Source of the DNA: JAEUMG01 sp046349315
GTDB taxonomy: Bacteria; Pseudomonadota; Alphaproteobacteria; Rhizobiales; Aestuariivirgaceae
DNA: 64,000 bases
Assembly (NCBI GenBank): GCA_046349315.1
Contig: JAXMCQ010000006.1
Location: forward strand, 62,001-126,000
Reading direction: 5' to 3'
A program made the position numbers and the translations under genes. The notes below the pieces were generated by a model that worked only from the letters and a program-made list of their open reading frames with translations, was not told the DNA's origin and made no database searches. Positions 45,062-53,769 of this stretch are shown here, piece by piece. Every line of letters begins with the position of its first letter. Position 1 is the stretch's first letter.

Positions 45062-46063
45062 GTGCCGACTTTCGACGATCTTCCGCATGAGGAAAAGCTG
45101 GAACGGCTCGAGCAGGTCGCTCGCGCTGCCGTACCGGCCTTCGGACTGCCGGCACAGTCGACGGTCCGGATGATCAATCTTTCCGAGAATGCGACCTACA
45201 AGGTCGAAACGCCCGATGGCCGGCGCTTTGCGATGCGCGTGCATCGCGCCGGCTATCACTCCAAGAATGCGATCGCCTCCGAACTCGCCTGGGTCGAGGC
45301 TCTGCGGGCGGGAAGCCCGGTGATCACGCCGATCTCGGTGCCTGGCGCCAATGGCGAACTCATCCAGACCGTCAGCATCCCGGGCATGGAACCGCGCCAG
45401 GTCGTGCTGTTCTCCTGGGAGGAGGGGGCCGAGCCGTCCGAGAACGAGCTGCTTGGGCCTTTCGAGACCTTGGGTTTCGTCACGGCGCAAATGCATGCCT
45501 TCACCCGCAATTGGCGTGCGCCGGATAACTTCGAACGGCTCACCTGGGACTTCGAGGGTGCGTTTGGCGCCAAGGCTCACTGGGGCTCGTGGCGCGCCGG
45601 CATGGGGCTCGACAAGCGGAAGACCGAACTGTTTTCGCGCGTCGTCGACTTGATCGGCAAGCGCCTTCAGCGGTTCGGCAAAGGATCGCAGCGCTTCGGA
45701 TTGGTTCACTGCGACATGCGTCTTGCCAATCTGATGATCGACGGGGAGACGACGAAAGTCATCGATTTTGATGATTGCGGCTTGTCCTGGTATCTTTACG
45801 ATTGCGCAACAGCGCTCTCCTTCATCGAGCATCGCCCCGACGTTCCCGATCTTGTGGCGGCTTGGGTCAGAGGCTATCGCCGCGCCCTCGATTTACCGGA
45901 TGAGGATGTCGCCGAAATACCGACCTTCATCATGTTTAGGCGGATGCTGCTCATTGCCTGGATCGGATCGCATTCCGAAACCGATCTCGCGCAATCAATG
46001 GGCGTGCCCTACACGAATGACACGGTGGCGCTCGCGGAAGATTATCTGAAGAGGTTCGGCTAG
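45062..46063 (+). CDS. APH-fold phosphotransferase (small-molecule kinase)
   Basis: 333 residues starting at GTG 45062, 12 bases after the aminotransferase stop. Kinase features are NLSENATYKVETPDGRRFAM with the ATP Lys/Arg region, the catalytic loop LVHCDMRLANLMID (H-x-D-x-x-x-x-N) and the metal-binding VIDFDDCGLSWYLYD. The APH/ChoK superfamily includes homoserine, choline and hydroxylysine kinases. The preceding class III PLP enzyme suggests an amino-alcohol substrate. There is no evidence for a resistance role. Confidence 0.85.
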   Translation: MPTFDDLPHEEKLERLEQVARAAVPAFGLPAQSTVRMINLSENATYKVETPDGRRFAMRVHRAGYHSKNAIASELAWVEALRAGSPVITPISVPGANGELIQTVSIPGMEPRQVVLFSWEEGAEPSENELLGPFETLGFVTAQMHAFTRNWRAPDNFERLTWDFEGAFGAKAHWGSWRAGMGLDKRKTELFSRVVDLIGKRLQRFGKGSQRFGLVHCDMRLANLMIDGETTKVIDFDDCGLSWYLYDCATALSFIEHRPDVPDLVAAWVRGYRRALDLPDEDVAEIPTFIMFRRMLLIAWIGSHSETDLAQSMGVPYTNDTVALAEDYLKRFG

Positions 46064-46102
46064 CTCTCGTCCGAGGCGAAGCCTTCAAATTGGTGATTGT
46101 TC

Positions 46103-47524
46103 ATGGCTATTCATCCGCTTCTTGAAGACCGGGGCTTCACGCTCTTCCATGCCGCTCAAATCGCGGAGAAGGCCCAATGGGCTGCGCAGACCCTTTCGTC
46201 TTACGAGCGCGCCGACGTGCTCAAGATCGCCGAAGCGGTTGCGAATGCCGCACATAAGAACGCGCGCCGGTTTGCCGAGATGACCGTGCGCGAGACCGGC
46301 TACGGAAATATCGATGATGCGGCTCTGAAAAACGAAGCCTGTTCGAAAGGGATCTTTGCGCGGTATCGCGCCGAAGACTTCACGGGCATCAGGCTGATCC
46401 CGGAAGCCAAGGCCGTCGAGATCGCCAAGCCCCTGGGCGTCGTCTTCGCGATGCTTCCCGCAACCAGCCCGGTCGCAGCCCTGTTCCATGCAACGAAATT
46501 GTGCCTCCTGACCCGCAATGCGTTGATCGTGTCTCCGCAACCGGCGGCTATCAAAAGCTCCGTTGAAGCCGCCCGCTTTCTGGCGAAAGTTGCCGAGGAT
46601 GCCGGTGCGCCTGACGGCACGGTCCAGCTCATTGAATCGCCGTCCTTGGCGATCAATGAGAGTTTGATGAAATCGGATCGTGTCGATCTCAGTATTATGT
46701 TGGAGGCAAGCGAAGCTGGCCCGGTCTATGTCGATGAGAGCGCCAACCTGGCGCGCGCGGCGCGGGCGATTGTGGATGCAAAGTCTTTCGACAATGGGAT
46801 TGGCTTTACAAGTGAAGCGGCGATCATCGCGCATGCAGCGATTGCCGATCGCTTGCGGGAGGAACTCGCCAGGAATGGCGCTCACATCTGTTCCGATGCC
46901 GAGCGCGACAAACTCGAGAGCCTGCTGTTTCCGCTGGCGAAGTTCGATGCGAATTGGATCGGCAAGCCGGCAAGCGTGATCGCGGCAAAAGCAGGTTTCA
47001 AGGTTCCGTCGCGGACCAGGTTGCTGGTCGCGCCCCTGATGCGGGTGGGCGATGATTATCCGCTCAGTCGGGAAAAGCCGTGCCCTGTCATTGGCTTTTA
47101 CGTCGCTGCAAATCGCGACAGTGCGATCAGCGCCTGCCGTGCCATGCTGCGTGGCCCGGGCGGCGGCGATTGCGCCGCGATCCATAGTGAAGACGCGGCA
47201 ATGATCCTGCGCTTCGGTTCGGAAATGAATGCGACGTGCATATCGGTGAATGCGAGTATGGTCCCCACATCCTCCGGGCTCGCAACTCATCTTCCGCTCT
47301 TCGGCCTCTCTCCCGACAAGCTGGTGCGGCATGTCACGATGGCGTGGAGCGCAGATGCCTCGGTCAAGTTGCCGTCATTGGCAGGGATCGGCTTGCCGCG
47401 GCCGGCCGTGATCGGGCGGCCGCCGCATGGCGAGATCGATTATGATTTCGGCAACCCGCCGCCTGGCACAGCGAAGCAAGTGGGAAAGACCGCCGGAAAG
47501 TCTCGCGGAAAGCTTCGCGCTTAG
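46103..47524 (+). CDS. Aldehyde dehydrogenase superfamily protein lacking the expected catalytic Cys
   Basis: 473 residues from ATG 46103 (a TTG at 46097 is also in frame). It aligns by eye with acylating acetaldehyde dehydrogenases: KPLGVVFAMLPATSPVAALF near the cofactor site and KSFDNGIGFTSEAAII where relatives have FDNGxxCxSEQ. The residue in the catalytic cysteine position is Phe235. GPGGGDCAAIHSEDA and the C-terminal TMAWS block are also family-like. It lies 39 bases after the kinase gene and is probably in the same operon. It may be an inactive or repurposed homologue. Confidence 0.8.
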   Translation: MAIHPLLEDRGFTLFHAAQIAEKAQWAAQTLSSYERADVLKIAEAVANAAHKNARRFAEMTVRETGYGNIDDAALKNEACSKGIFARYRAEDFTGIRLIPEAKAVEIAKPLGVVFAMLPATSPVAALFHATKLCLLTRNALIVSPQPAAIKSSVEAARFLAKVAEDAGAPDGTVQLIESPSLAINESLMKSDRVDLSIMLEASEAGPVYVDESANLARAARAIVDAKSFDNGIGFTSEAAIIAHAAIADRLREELARNGAHICSDAERDKLESLLFPLAKFDANWIGKPASVIAAKAGFKVPSRTRLLVAPLMRVGDDYPLSREKPCPVIGFYVAANRDSAISACRAMLRGPGGGDCAAIHSEDAAMILRFGSEMNATCISVNASMVPTSSGLATHLPLFGLSPDKLVRHVTMAWSADASVKLPSLAGIGLPRPAVIGRPPHGEIDYDFGNPPPGTAKQVGKTAGKSRGKLRA

Positions 47525-47693
47525 CGTTGACACTCGGTGCGATTGCCGGATTCATTCCGGCGATCGCTTGCGCCGATACTCCGTAGCCTGACGATCGCCC
47601 GATTGATTCTCGAGGCGAGCCCGAAGCAATCCAAACGCTGGCTCTCTTCCCCTCTTTCCACCGTAGAAAACGGCGTGAACCGCGAAGAGCCGA

Positions 47694-47838
47694 CCGGGTG
47701 AGGGGCAGAACCACCAACCCCCGTCATCCCGGCGAAAAGCCCATCTTCCCTCGCCCGCGCATAGCGCGGGAGAGGGTGGCGCGAAGCGCCGGGTGAGGGG
47801 CAGAACAACCATCCACCGTCATCCCGGCTTTCGCCGGG
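47694..47838. repeat. Intergenic REP-like repeats, 40-bp direct pair plus hairpins
   Basis: A 40-bp sequence at 47694-47733 (CCGGGTGAGGGGCAGAAC..., ending CGTCATCCCGGC) recurs at 47789-47828 with about three mismatches, 95 bp apart. Between and after them are perfect hairpins: CCCGCGC-ATA-GCGCGGG, GGCGC-GAA-GCGCC and CCCGGC-TTTC-GCCGGG. This is a typical noncoding repeat of rhizobial-type genomes. No gene lies between 47525 and 47921. Confidence 0.75.
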
Positions 47839-47921
47839 ATGACGAAGGGAGGTACCAAAAAATTGGAGGCAACCCGAATTTTATGATTGACACGGTTCGT
47901 TTTCTGTTCCATAGAACTGCA

Positions 47922-48638
47922 ATGAACTGGGAATTGGCCATCGAAAGCAAGCGCGTGCCACTGTTGGCCGTGGTGTTGGCGCTGTTTGCCAAGATCGGGC
48001 TTAGCGAAGGCGTTTCGATCGATAGGATCGCGAAGCCGCTGCACCGGCTTATCCTCTCAAGATTGCGGGCGGCGGAATCAGCGGTCAGACGGCTCATCGT
48101 CGCCGCGGCGCGCGACATCGTGCTCGAACTCAGTGAACCCCGGCCATACAAGCCAAGGCAGAAGCCTTCCACCGAGCCTAAAGCCGATGGCGAAGCCAAG
48201 CCCAAACGCAAACGCCGGCCCTTGTTCAACCTCTTCGACGCGCTCAGGCGCCAGGGCCGACGTTTCAAGAAGAAGCGTCGTGGCCCCGAGCCCCACATTC
48301 ATTCCATCGAGTCATTCCTTGCGCAGAAACAGGCTGAGATCGCCGCCGCTCAGGCAAAGCGGCAGGTCGTCGATGACGGCATGGTTAGAGCCAGGCACCT
48401 GGTCCGCCGCCTCGTGGCTGTCCTGGACGCGGTTCAGGACATCCCGGGCCATGCCATGCGGCTCGCCCGCTGGGAGGCCCAGCCCTTCGACCAGCGCCGG
48501 CCTGAGCGCTCGGGCCCGTTGCGCTCCGGGCGCCCACCGGGATACCGCCAACGGAACATCCACGAGGTCGACCAGATCCTCAAAGACTGCGACTGGCTCG
48601 CGCGCCTCGGAAACCCGCCGCGCGACGACACGTCGTAG
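47922..48638 (+). CDS. Hypothetical basic protein, rhizobial family
   Basis: 238 residues from ATG 47922, chosen because the family I recall begins MNWELAIE; an ATG at 47883 is also open. After a short hydrophobic stretch (RVPLLAVVLALFAKIGLSEG) it is rich in Arg and Lys. Blocks include LRAAESAVRRLIVAAARDIV, a Pro/Lys-rich linker, and a C-terminal HEVDQILKDCDWLARLGNPP. Similar proteins recur in multiple copies in Hyphomicrobiales genomes without known function. It sits between two blocks of REP-like repeats. Confidence 0.65.
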   Translation: MNWELAIESKRVPLLAVVLALFAKIGLSEGVSIDRIAKPLHRLILSRLRAAESAVRRLIVAAARDIVLELSEPRPYKPRQKPSTEPKADGEAKPKRKRRPLFNLFDALRRQGRRFKKKRRGPEPHIHSIESFLAQKQAEIAAAQAKRQVVDDGMVRARHLVRRLVAVLDAVQDIPGHAMRLARWEAQPFDQRRPERSGPLRSGRPPGYRQRNIHEVDQILKDCDWLARLGNPPRDDTS

Positions 48639-48672
48639 GGCATAGTCCTCCGCATACTGACTTAATGTCACT

Positions 48673-48831
48673 TACCCCTCTCCCCTCCGTGGGAGAGGGC
48701 GGCATGCGCGAGCATGCCAGGTGAGGGGGCATTTCAAACTCACAAAAGTCCGTATCGCGGCACGTTACCCCTCACCCGCCTCGGGCCTTCGGCCCTCGTC
48801 GCCCTCTCCCACAAGGGGAGAGGGAAAGAAA
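48673..48831. repeat. Large inverted repeat built of REP-like elements
   Basis: TTACCCCTCTCCCC...GGTGAGGGG at 48673-48728 is repeated in inverted orientation at 48769-48831 (CCCCTCACCC... to GGGGAGAGGG). Each arm also folds on itself (CATGCGCGAGCATG; GGGCCTTCGGCCC). Related to the repeats at 47694-47838. No gene is seen from 48639 to 48910. Confidence 0.75.
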
Positions 48832-48910
48832 AGGCGTTCGCGCCAAGCTTTCGAGCTTTCGCTGGCATGACGGTTCGCGTGCGGATCAAATCTCAATGTC
48901 CGCCGCCGCG

Positions 48911-49681
48911 CTAGGCCTGCGCGAGCGCTTCCAGCGATTCCGGAATGATCTGCCCGCCATCGACGATGATCGTCTGGCCGGTGATGTAGCCCGCCTCCTT
49001 GGTCGCAAGGAATAGGGCGGTGTTGCCGATGTCTTCGAGTGCTCCCAGGCGCTTCAATGGGACCGAGGCCGACATGGTCTTGATATAGTCCTCGCCCATG
49101 CCCTGCAGGCCTTCGGTCATGATATTGCCGGGCAGCACGGCATTGACGGTAATTCCATACTTAGCCAGTTCAAGACAGGCGGTACGCATGAAGCCGAGCT
49201 GGCCCGATTTGGTCGCGCCATAATGCGTCCAGCCGGGAAAGCCGGTGACCGGGCCGGTGATCGACGAGGTCAGGATGATGCGGCCTTGCGGTGATTTCTT
49301 GAGATAAGGGATGCAGGCCTTCACCGAATGAAAGCAGCCCTTGAGATTGGTATCGACAACGAGGTCCCATTGCTCGCTCGTCATCTCCTCAAGCTTGTGC
49401 GGTGGAAACACGCCGGCATTGGCGCAGAGGATATCGATGCCGCCATGCCGGTCACCGGCGGCCTTGGCCATGGCTTCCATGCTGTCGAGCTTGGTGACGT
49501 CGGCGGCGAAAGCCGAAGCGCCGTTCCCCAGTTCCTTCGCCGCGGCTTCTGCTTCGGCAAGATGGCGCGAAACGACGAGGACCTTGCATCCGGCCTTCGC
49601 AAAGGAAGCCGCGATGCCTTTGCCGATGCCCTTGCTCGATCCGGTGACGACGACGGATTTGCCGGCGAGGGAAGTAAACAT
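48911..49681 (-). CDS. SDR-family oxidoreductase (FabG-like)
   Basis: 256 residues from ATG 49681 (GAGAGGAAACC upstream). Classical short-chain dehydrogenase: NAD(P)-binding VVVTGSSKGIGKGIA, DILCANAGVF, catalytic Ser in ILTSSITGPVTG and YGATKSG with Tyr/Lys, ending in ITGQTIIVDGGQIIPES. It starts 3 bases after the stop of the ABC permease gene on the same strand. It probably oxidises or reduces a metabolite imported by that transporter rather than acting in fatty acid synthesis. Confidence 0.88.
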   Translation of the reverse strand: MFTSLAGKSVVVTGSSKGIGKGIAASFAKAGCKVLVVSRHLAEAEAAAKELGNGASAFAADVTKLDSMEAMAKAAGDRHGGIDILCANAGVFPPHKLEEMTSEQWDLVVDTNLKGCFHSVKACIPYLKKSPQGRIILTSSITGPVTGFPGWTHYGATKSGQLGFMRTACLELAKYGITVNAVLPGNIMTEGLQGMGEDYIKTMSASVPLKRLGALEDIGNTALFLATKEAGYITGQTIIVDGGQIIPESLEALAQA

Positions 49682-49683
49682 GG

Positions 49684-50499
49684 TCAGGTTTCCTCTCTTG
49701 CATTCTTGCGGTTGCGGCGCACGGCAATCAGCCAATAGCCGCCGAGCAATAGCAGTGCGGCACCGATTGTCGATACGGTGCCGAGAACCGGAACGCCGGG
49801 TGTGTAGCCCGCAACCATCTTGGCGTAGAGATATTCGGGGATGGTCGTGTCGGCGCCGGTCGTGAAGAGCGACAAGGGAAAATTGCCCCATGACAAGAGA
49901 AACGCAAACAGCGAGCCCGAGACGATGCCGGGAAGCAATACCGGCAGTGTCACTTCGCGCAAGACCTGCCAGCGCGAGGCGCCCAAATCGAAGGCGGCCT
50001 CTTCGAGCGCGGGATCGAAGCTATAGACCTGGATCGAGATCACCAGGGTCACGACCGGGATGATCCACACCAGATGGGCGAAGACCGCGGTCTTCCAGGA
50101 CAGTTCAAGGCCGATCGCGTTGAACCACAGAAGCAGCGCGAGCCCGAGCACCGATTGCGGAAAGAAAATCGGCAGCAGCACCAGCTTCTGGTAGACGCCG
50201 CGGCCCTTCCAATTGTAGCGCGCGAAGGCGAGTGCGCCGAAGAACGCAATCACCACGGCGATGACTGTGACTGCCAAGGCAATGCTGATCGAAGTCTTGA
50301 AAAGCTGATGCACCTCGATCGAAGCGAATGTCTTGCGCCACCAATCGAGGCCAAATTTCTGGATGGGGAACTGGAAATAGCGCGTGGCGGTCAATGAGGC
50401 GAGGAAGATGCAGAGGCCCGGAATATAAAGGAAGACCAGGACGGCAATGGTCCAGGCCCAGATGAGCGCATGCCGACCGCTTCGCGACATGCCCTGCAT
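49684..50499 (-). CDS. ABC transporter permease, PotC-like
   Basis: 271 residues with about six membrane spans (for example ALIWAWTIAVLVFLYIPGLC at the N-terminus). The EAA loop EEAAFDLGASRWQVLREVTL faces the ATPase. Family length and sequence match PotC/YdcV permeases of spermidine/putrescine-type importers. It lies 2 bases after the PotB-like gene stop. Confidence 0.88.
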   Translation of the reverse strand: MQGMSRSGRHALIWAWTIAVLVFLYIPGLCIFLASLTATRYFQFPIQKFGLDWWRKTFASIEVHQLFKTSISIALAVTVIAVVIAFFGALAFARYNWKGRGVYQKLVLLPIFFPQSVLGLALLLWFNAIGLELSWKTAVFAHLVWIIPVVTLVISIQVYSFDPALEEAAFDLGASRWQVLREVTLPVLLPGIVSGSLFAFLLSWGNFPLSLFTTGADTTIPEYLYAKMVAGYTPGVPVLGTVSTIGAALLLLGGYWLIAVRRNRKNAREET

Positions 50500-50501
50500 G
50501 G

Positions 50502-51338
50502 TCAGCGCTTGCCCAGCACGGCGTCGAGATCGAAGCGACGCAGGACGAAAAGCACGAGCACGCCGACGACCAGCATCAACAGCACGGCAAGCGCGGCACC
50601 CAACGGCCAGTTCTGGGCATAGGTGAAGGCGATTTCGATGTCGTGAGTGATCGGAATGATGGTCTGGCCGCCAATGATCTTTGCCTCCGCAATGGCGCCG
50701 ACGGCGAGCACGAAGGTGAGGAGAAAGCCGATCACGATGCCCGGCATGGAGAGGGGAAGTTCGACTTCGCGGAAGACCTGCCAGCGCGAGGCGCCAAGAT
50801 CGAGTGCTGCATCGCGCGTCTCGTTCGGCACCATGGAAACGCCGAGCGTCATCGGGAACAGCATGAAAGGCAGATAGACATAGACCATGCCCATCAGAAC
50901 CATCGGGCGGGTAAAGAGCCAGCTATCGGGCTCGATGCCGAACATCGATTTCAGCGTGCCGAGCAGCACGCCATTCTTGATGAAGAAGAGGATCCAGCCA
51001 TAGAGCCGGACATTCTCGGAAACGAAAAGCGGAATGGTGAAGAGCAGCGTGATGACCGGCGCCCAGGGTCCGAAGACCCGGGCAAGCCCGTAAGCGATCG
51101 GGTAGCAAATGACGGCCAGGAGTCCGACGGTGAGGGCTGCGAACAGCAATGACCAGCCGAAGGAGATGTAGCTGTTGCCGTTGAAGATCGCGACGTAGTT
51201 TTCGAGTGTAGGGGGATGCAATAGCCCGAAGGAACGCTCCGGCATGAAGCTGTAGCCGATGACGGCAAGTAGCGGTGCGGCAAAGCCGACGGCAAGAAAG
51301 AGGAGGAGGGGTAGCGCGTTGCGGAAACCGGCCATCAC
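50502..51338 (-). CDS. ABC transporter permease, PotB-like
   Basis: 278 residues, about six membrane spans, with the EAA loop RDAALDLGASRWQVFREVEL. It pairs with the PotC-like permease to form the inner-membrane channel. Its ATG at 51338 overlaps the ATPase stop (51335) by 4 bases, so the operon is translationally coupled. Confidence 0.88.
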   Translation of the reverse strand: MMAGFRNALPLLLFLAVGFAAPLLAVIGYSFMPERSFGLLHPPTLENYVAIFNGNSYISFGWSLLFAALTVGLLAVICYPIAYGLARVFGPWAPVITLLFTIPLFVSENVRLYGWILFFIKNGVLLGTLKSMFGIEPDSWLFTRPMVLMGMVYVYLPFMLFPMTLGVSMVPNETRDAALDLGASRWQVFREVELPLSMPGIVIGFLLTFVLAVGAIAEAKIIGGQTIIPITHDIEIAFTYAQNWPLGAALAVLLMLVVGVLVLFVLRRFDLDAVLGKR

Positions 51339-52399
51339 TCGCTCACCAGAATGGAATCCTTGGCGTCCCAGCCGATCAGGACCTCCTGGTCGAGGCTCAG
51401 GGCCGGCGCTTGCTGGCGCAGTTTCTCGACCATGAAGACATGGTCGCCGGCGCGGATCTGATACTGGATGCGAGAGCCCAATGCATATTCATTATAGAGT
51501 CGACCTTTGAGCGAATTCTGCGCATCGCCGGCATTGTCGAGAAAGCGCATGAATTCCGGGCGAATGACGAGATGGCCCGAAGAGAAGCCATTGGGCAGGT
51601 TGGGCGGGCGGAAGGAGCGGTCGAAGGAGGCCGAGATGAGGTTGCCGGCGGCCAGCGAGACGGGGATCACGTTCACGTCGCCCATGAATTCGGAAACGAA
51701 TTTGTCGCGCGGCGCTGAATAGATTTCATTCGGCGTTCCGACCTGCACGAGCTTGCCGGCGCGCATCACCCCGATCCTATCCGACATCACCATGGCTTCC
51801 TCGAGACTGTGGGTGATGTAGACGAAGGTCTTGCCGGTCTCGCGGTGGATGTCTTTCAGCTCCTTCTCGAGCGTCTTCCTGAGCTTGTAGTCGATCGCCG
51901 AGAGCGGTTCGTCGAAGAAGAGGATTTCAGGATCGAAGGCAAGCGCACGGGCCAGCGCCACGCGCTGACGTTCGCCGCCCGAGCATTTGAGCACGCTCTT
52001 GCCATAGTAATTCTCCGGAAGGCGTAACTGCCGCAACAGAGCCAGCGCCTTTTCCTTGCGCTCGGCCGGCGGCACGCCGCGGATCTTCAACGGGAACTCG
52101 ATATTCTCGCCCACCGTGCGATGCGGAAACAGGGCGAGCGACTGGAACACCATGCAGGTCGGCCGCTTGTTGGCCGGCACGTCATTGATGCGCTCGCCGC
52201 GCAGGATGATGTCGCCCGAGGTCGCCTGCTCCATGCCGGCGAGCATGCGGATCAAGGTGGTCTTGCCGGAGCCGGAGGGGCCGACGATCGTGAAGAATTC
52301 GCCGTCGGCGATGGTGAGATCGACGCCGTCGACGGCGTTGAACTTGCCGAAGGACTTGGTGAGGTCTTTCAGGACGAGAATGGGAGGGCGCTGCGACAT
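51335..52399 (-). CDS. ABC transporter ATP-binding protein, PotA-like
   Basis: 354 residues from the ATG at 52399; the longer in-frame ORF extends into the intergenic hairpin and is not credible. Walker A is VGPSGSGKTTLIRM, Q-loop MVFQSLALFPH, a signature variant KCSGGERQRVALARAL (Cys in place of the usual Leu), Walker B ILFFDEPLSAID and switch His YITHSLEEA. A C-terminal TOBE-type regulatory domain follows (VIPVSLAAGNLI...VIRPEFMRFL). It energises uptake with the two permeases. Confidence 0.9.
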   Translation of the reverse strand: MSQRPPILVLKDLTKSFGKFNAVDGVDLTIADGEFFTIVGPSGSGKTTLIRMLAGMEQATSGDIILRGERINDVPANKRPTCMVFQSLALFPHRTVGENIEFPLKIRGVPPAERKEKALALLRQLRLPENYYGKSVLKCSGGERQRVALARALAFDPEILFFDEPLSAIDYKLRKTLEKELKDIHRETGKTFVYITHSLEEAMVMSDRIGVMRAGKLVQVGTPNEIYSAPRDKFVSEFMGDVNVIPVSLAAGNLISASFDRSFRPPNLPNGFSSGHLVIRPEFMRFLDNAGDAQNSLKGRLYNEYALGSRIQYQIRAGDHVFMVEKLRQQAPALSLDQEVLIGWDAKDSILVSE

Positions 52400-52422
52400 T
52401 GTCTTCGGTATGGAACAGGAAA

Positions 52423-52444
52423 CCCTCCCCGGCAACGGGGAGGG
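52423..52444 (-). promoter_or_regulatory. Intra-operon hairpin with GCAA-type tetraloop
   Basis: CCCTCCCCG and CGGGGAGGG form a perfect 9-bp stem around GCAA (TTGC on the transcribed minus strand). It lies between the binding-protein gene and the ATPase gene. There is no T tract. It is placed to stabilise the upstream binding-protein mRNA or attenuate the downstream genes. Confidence 0.65.
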
Positions 52445-52464
52445 CTCGAAAGTTGTGATGATCG

Positions 52465-53628
52465 TCAGCCGGCGGACGCCGCCTTCTTGGCCGAGGTCAT
52501 GATGTCGAGGAGCTTGTCGTAGTCGGGTACGATATCGTACTCGACCGAGCGCGCCATTTCCTCGTCCAGCGAATCCCACTGGATCGCATCGAGCTCATCG
52601 GTGGTGAAGAGATCGAAGCATTCCTTGGTGCCCATCTGGGCCACCGGGTTGAACGTGCCCTCGGCGAAAGCGACCGTATGGGCGACCTTCGGATCCTGCA
52701 CATATTTCAGGAACTCGACCGCCAGCGGGCTCAATTCCGGATTATTGACCGTGGACGTCACCTCGATCCACGAAATGCCGCCCTTGCCGCCGGCCATCGG
52801 GCCTGACTTGGGCGTAATGCCGCGGATGTTCTTGTTGCCGTCGGCGCGGGCCGGCGAGGCCGAATAGGTGCCGCCGGTCAGGTGGAAGTCGATTTCGCCG
52901 GAGATCAATGACTGGTTCATGGTGGCGATGTCGCCTACCACCTTCGCGCCCTTGAAGACGCGACCGGCAGTCTCGGTGAATTTCGCAACCTCGGCATCGT
53001 CATGGGTCTTGAACGGATCGAAGCCGGCGATGCAGCAAATGTTGAAGACGTTCCAGTCATCCGATTCGAGTACGCCATACTTCTTGGCATTGGCGGGATC
53101 GTTCCAGAGATTCCAACCCTGATCCTCGGCGGTGGCACGGCTCACCTTGTCGGTGTTGACGACGAAGGAATAGGGTCCGAAACGCTGGCACATGCCGATC
53201 AATTCCTTGCCGGATTCATCCATCGCCCATTTATAGGGCGGCTTGAACGCCGGCAGCATCTTGTCGAAGTAGGGTTCCATCGTGGCGCGGTCGAGCGGCT
53301 TGATGAGACCTTCCGGCATCATCACCTTGCGCGCCCAGGGATTGTTGACGTTGATCAGATCCCAGACCTTGGTCTCGCCGGCGCGCAACCGGTTGATCAT
53401 GGTCGGATCATTGGTGAGCGACTCGGCCTTCACCGTCGCGCCATGCGCCTCACGGAAGGGGTCGAGCACCTGGGCCGAGTTGTAGCCTTCCCAGCACAGG
53501 ATATTCAGTTCCTTGTCGCGGGCCGCTTGCGCGGTGCCCAAGGAAAATCCCGTGCCGGCCGCGAAGGCTGCGGCCATGGCGGACGAGCGCTCCATGAAAT
53601 TGCGGCGCGTCAGTTTCTTGTTCAGCAT
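52465..53628 (-). CDS. Tat-exported solute-binding protein, PotD-like
   Basis: 387 residues. The N-terminus LTRRNFMERSSAMAAAFAAG is a twin-arginine signal, with a likely cleavage after AQA. The mature part fits the spermidine/putrescine-type binding proteins: ELNILCWEGYNSAQVLDPFR, VWDLINVNNPWARKVMMPEG, and a late TVAFAEGTFNPVAQMG. It delivers substrate to the downstream permeases. The order binding protein, ATPase, permease B, permease C, SDR is all on the minus strand. Confidence 0.9.
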   Translation of the reverse strand: MLNKKLTRRNFMERSSAMAAAFAAGTGFSLGTAQAARDKELNILCWEGYNSAQVLDPFREAHGATVKAESLTNDPTMINRLRAGETKVWDLINVNNPWARKVMMPEGLIKPLDRATMEPYFDKMLPAFKPPYKWAMDESGKELIGMCQRFGPYSFVVNTDKVSRATAEDQGWNLWNDPANAKKYGVLESDDWNVFNICCIAGFDPFKTHDDAEVAKFTETAGRVFKGAKVVGDIATMNQSLISGEIDFHLTGGTYSASPARADGNKNIRGITPKSGPMAGGKGGISWIEVTSTVNNPELSPLAVEFLKYVQDPKVAHTVAFAEGTFNPVAQMGTKECFDLFTTDELDAIQWDSLDEEMARSVEYDIVPDYDKLLDIMTSAKKAASAG

Positions 53629-53769
53629 TCGTAACCTCCCGAGTTATGGCAAAGCGGCAAGCGCCTTGCGTCTATTGCGATTTCAGCACGTCACGGCGAA
53701 AGCTTAAAGATGCCGGCCTCATCAAAGTGAGCATCGCGGCACGCCAGGCCGGTCTAGGGCGTACCATCG

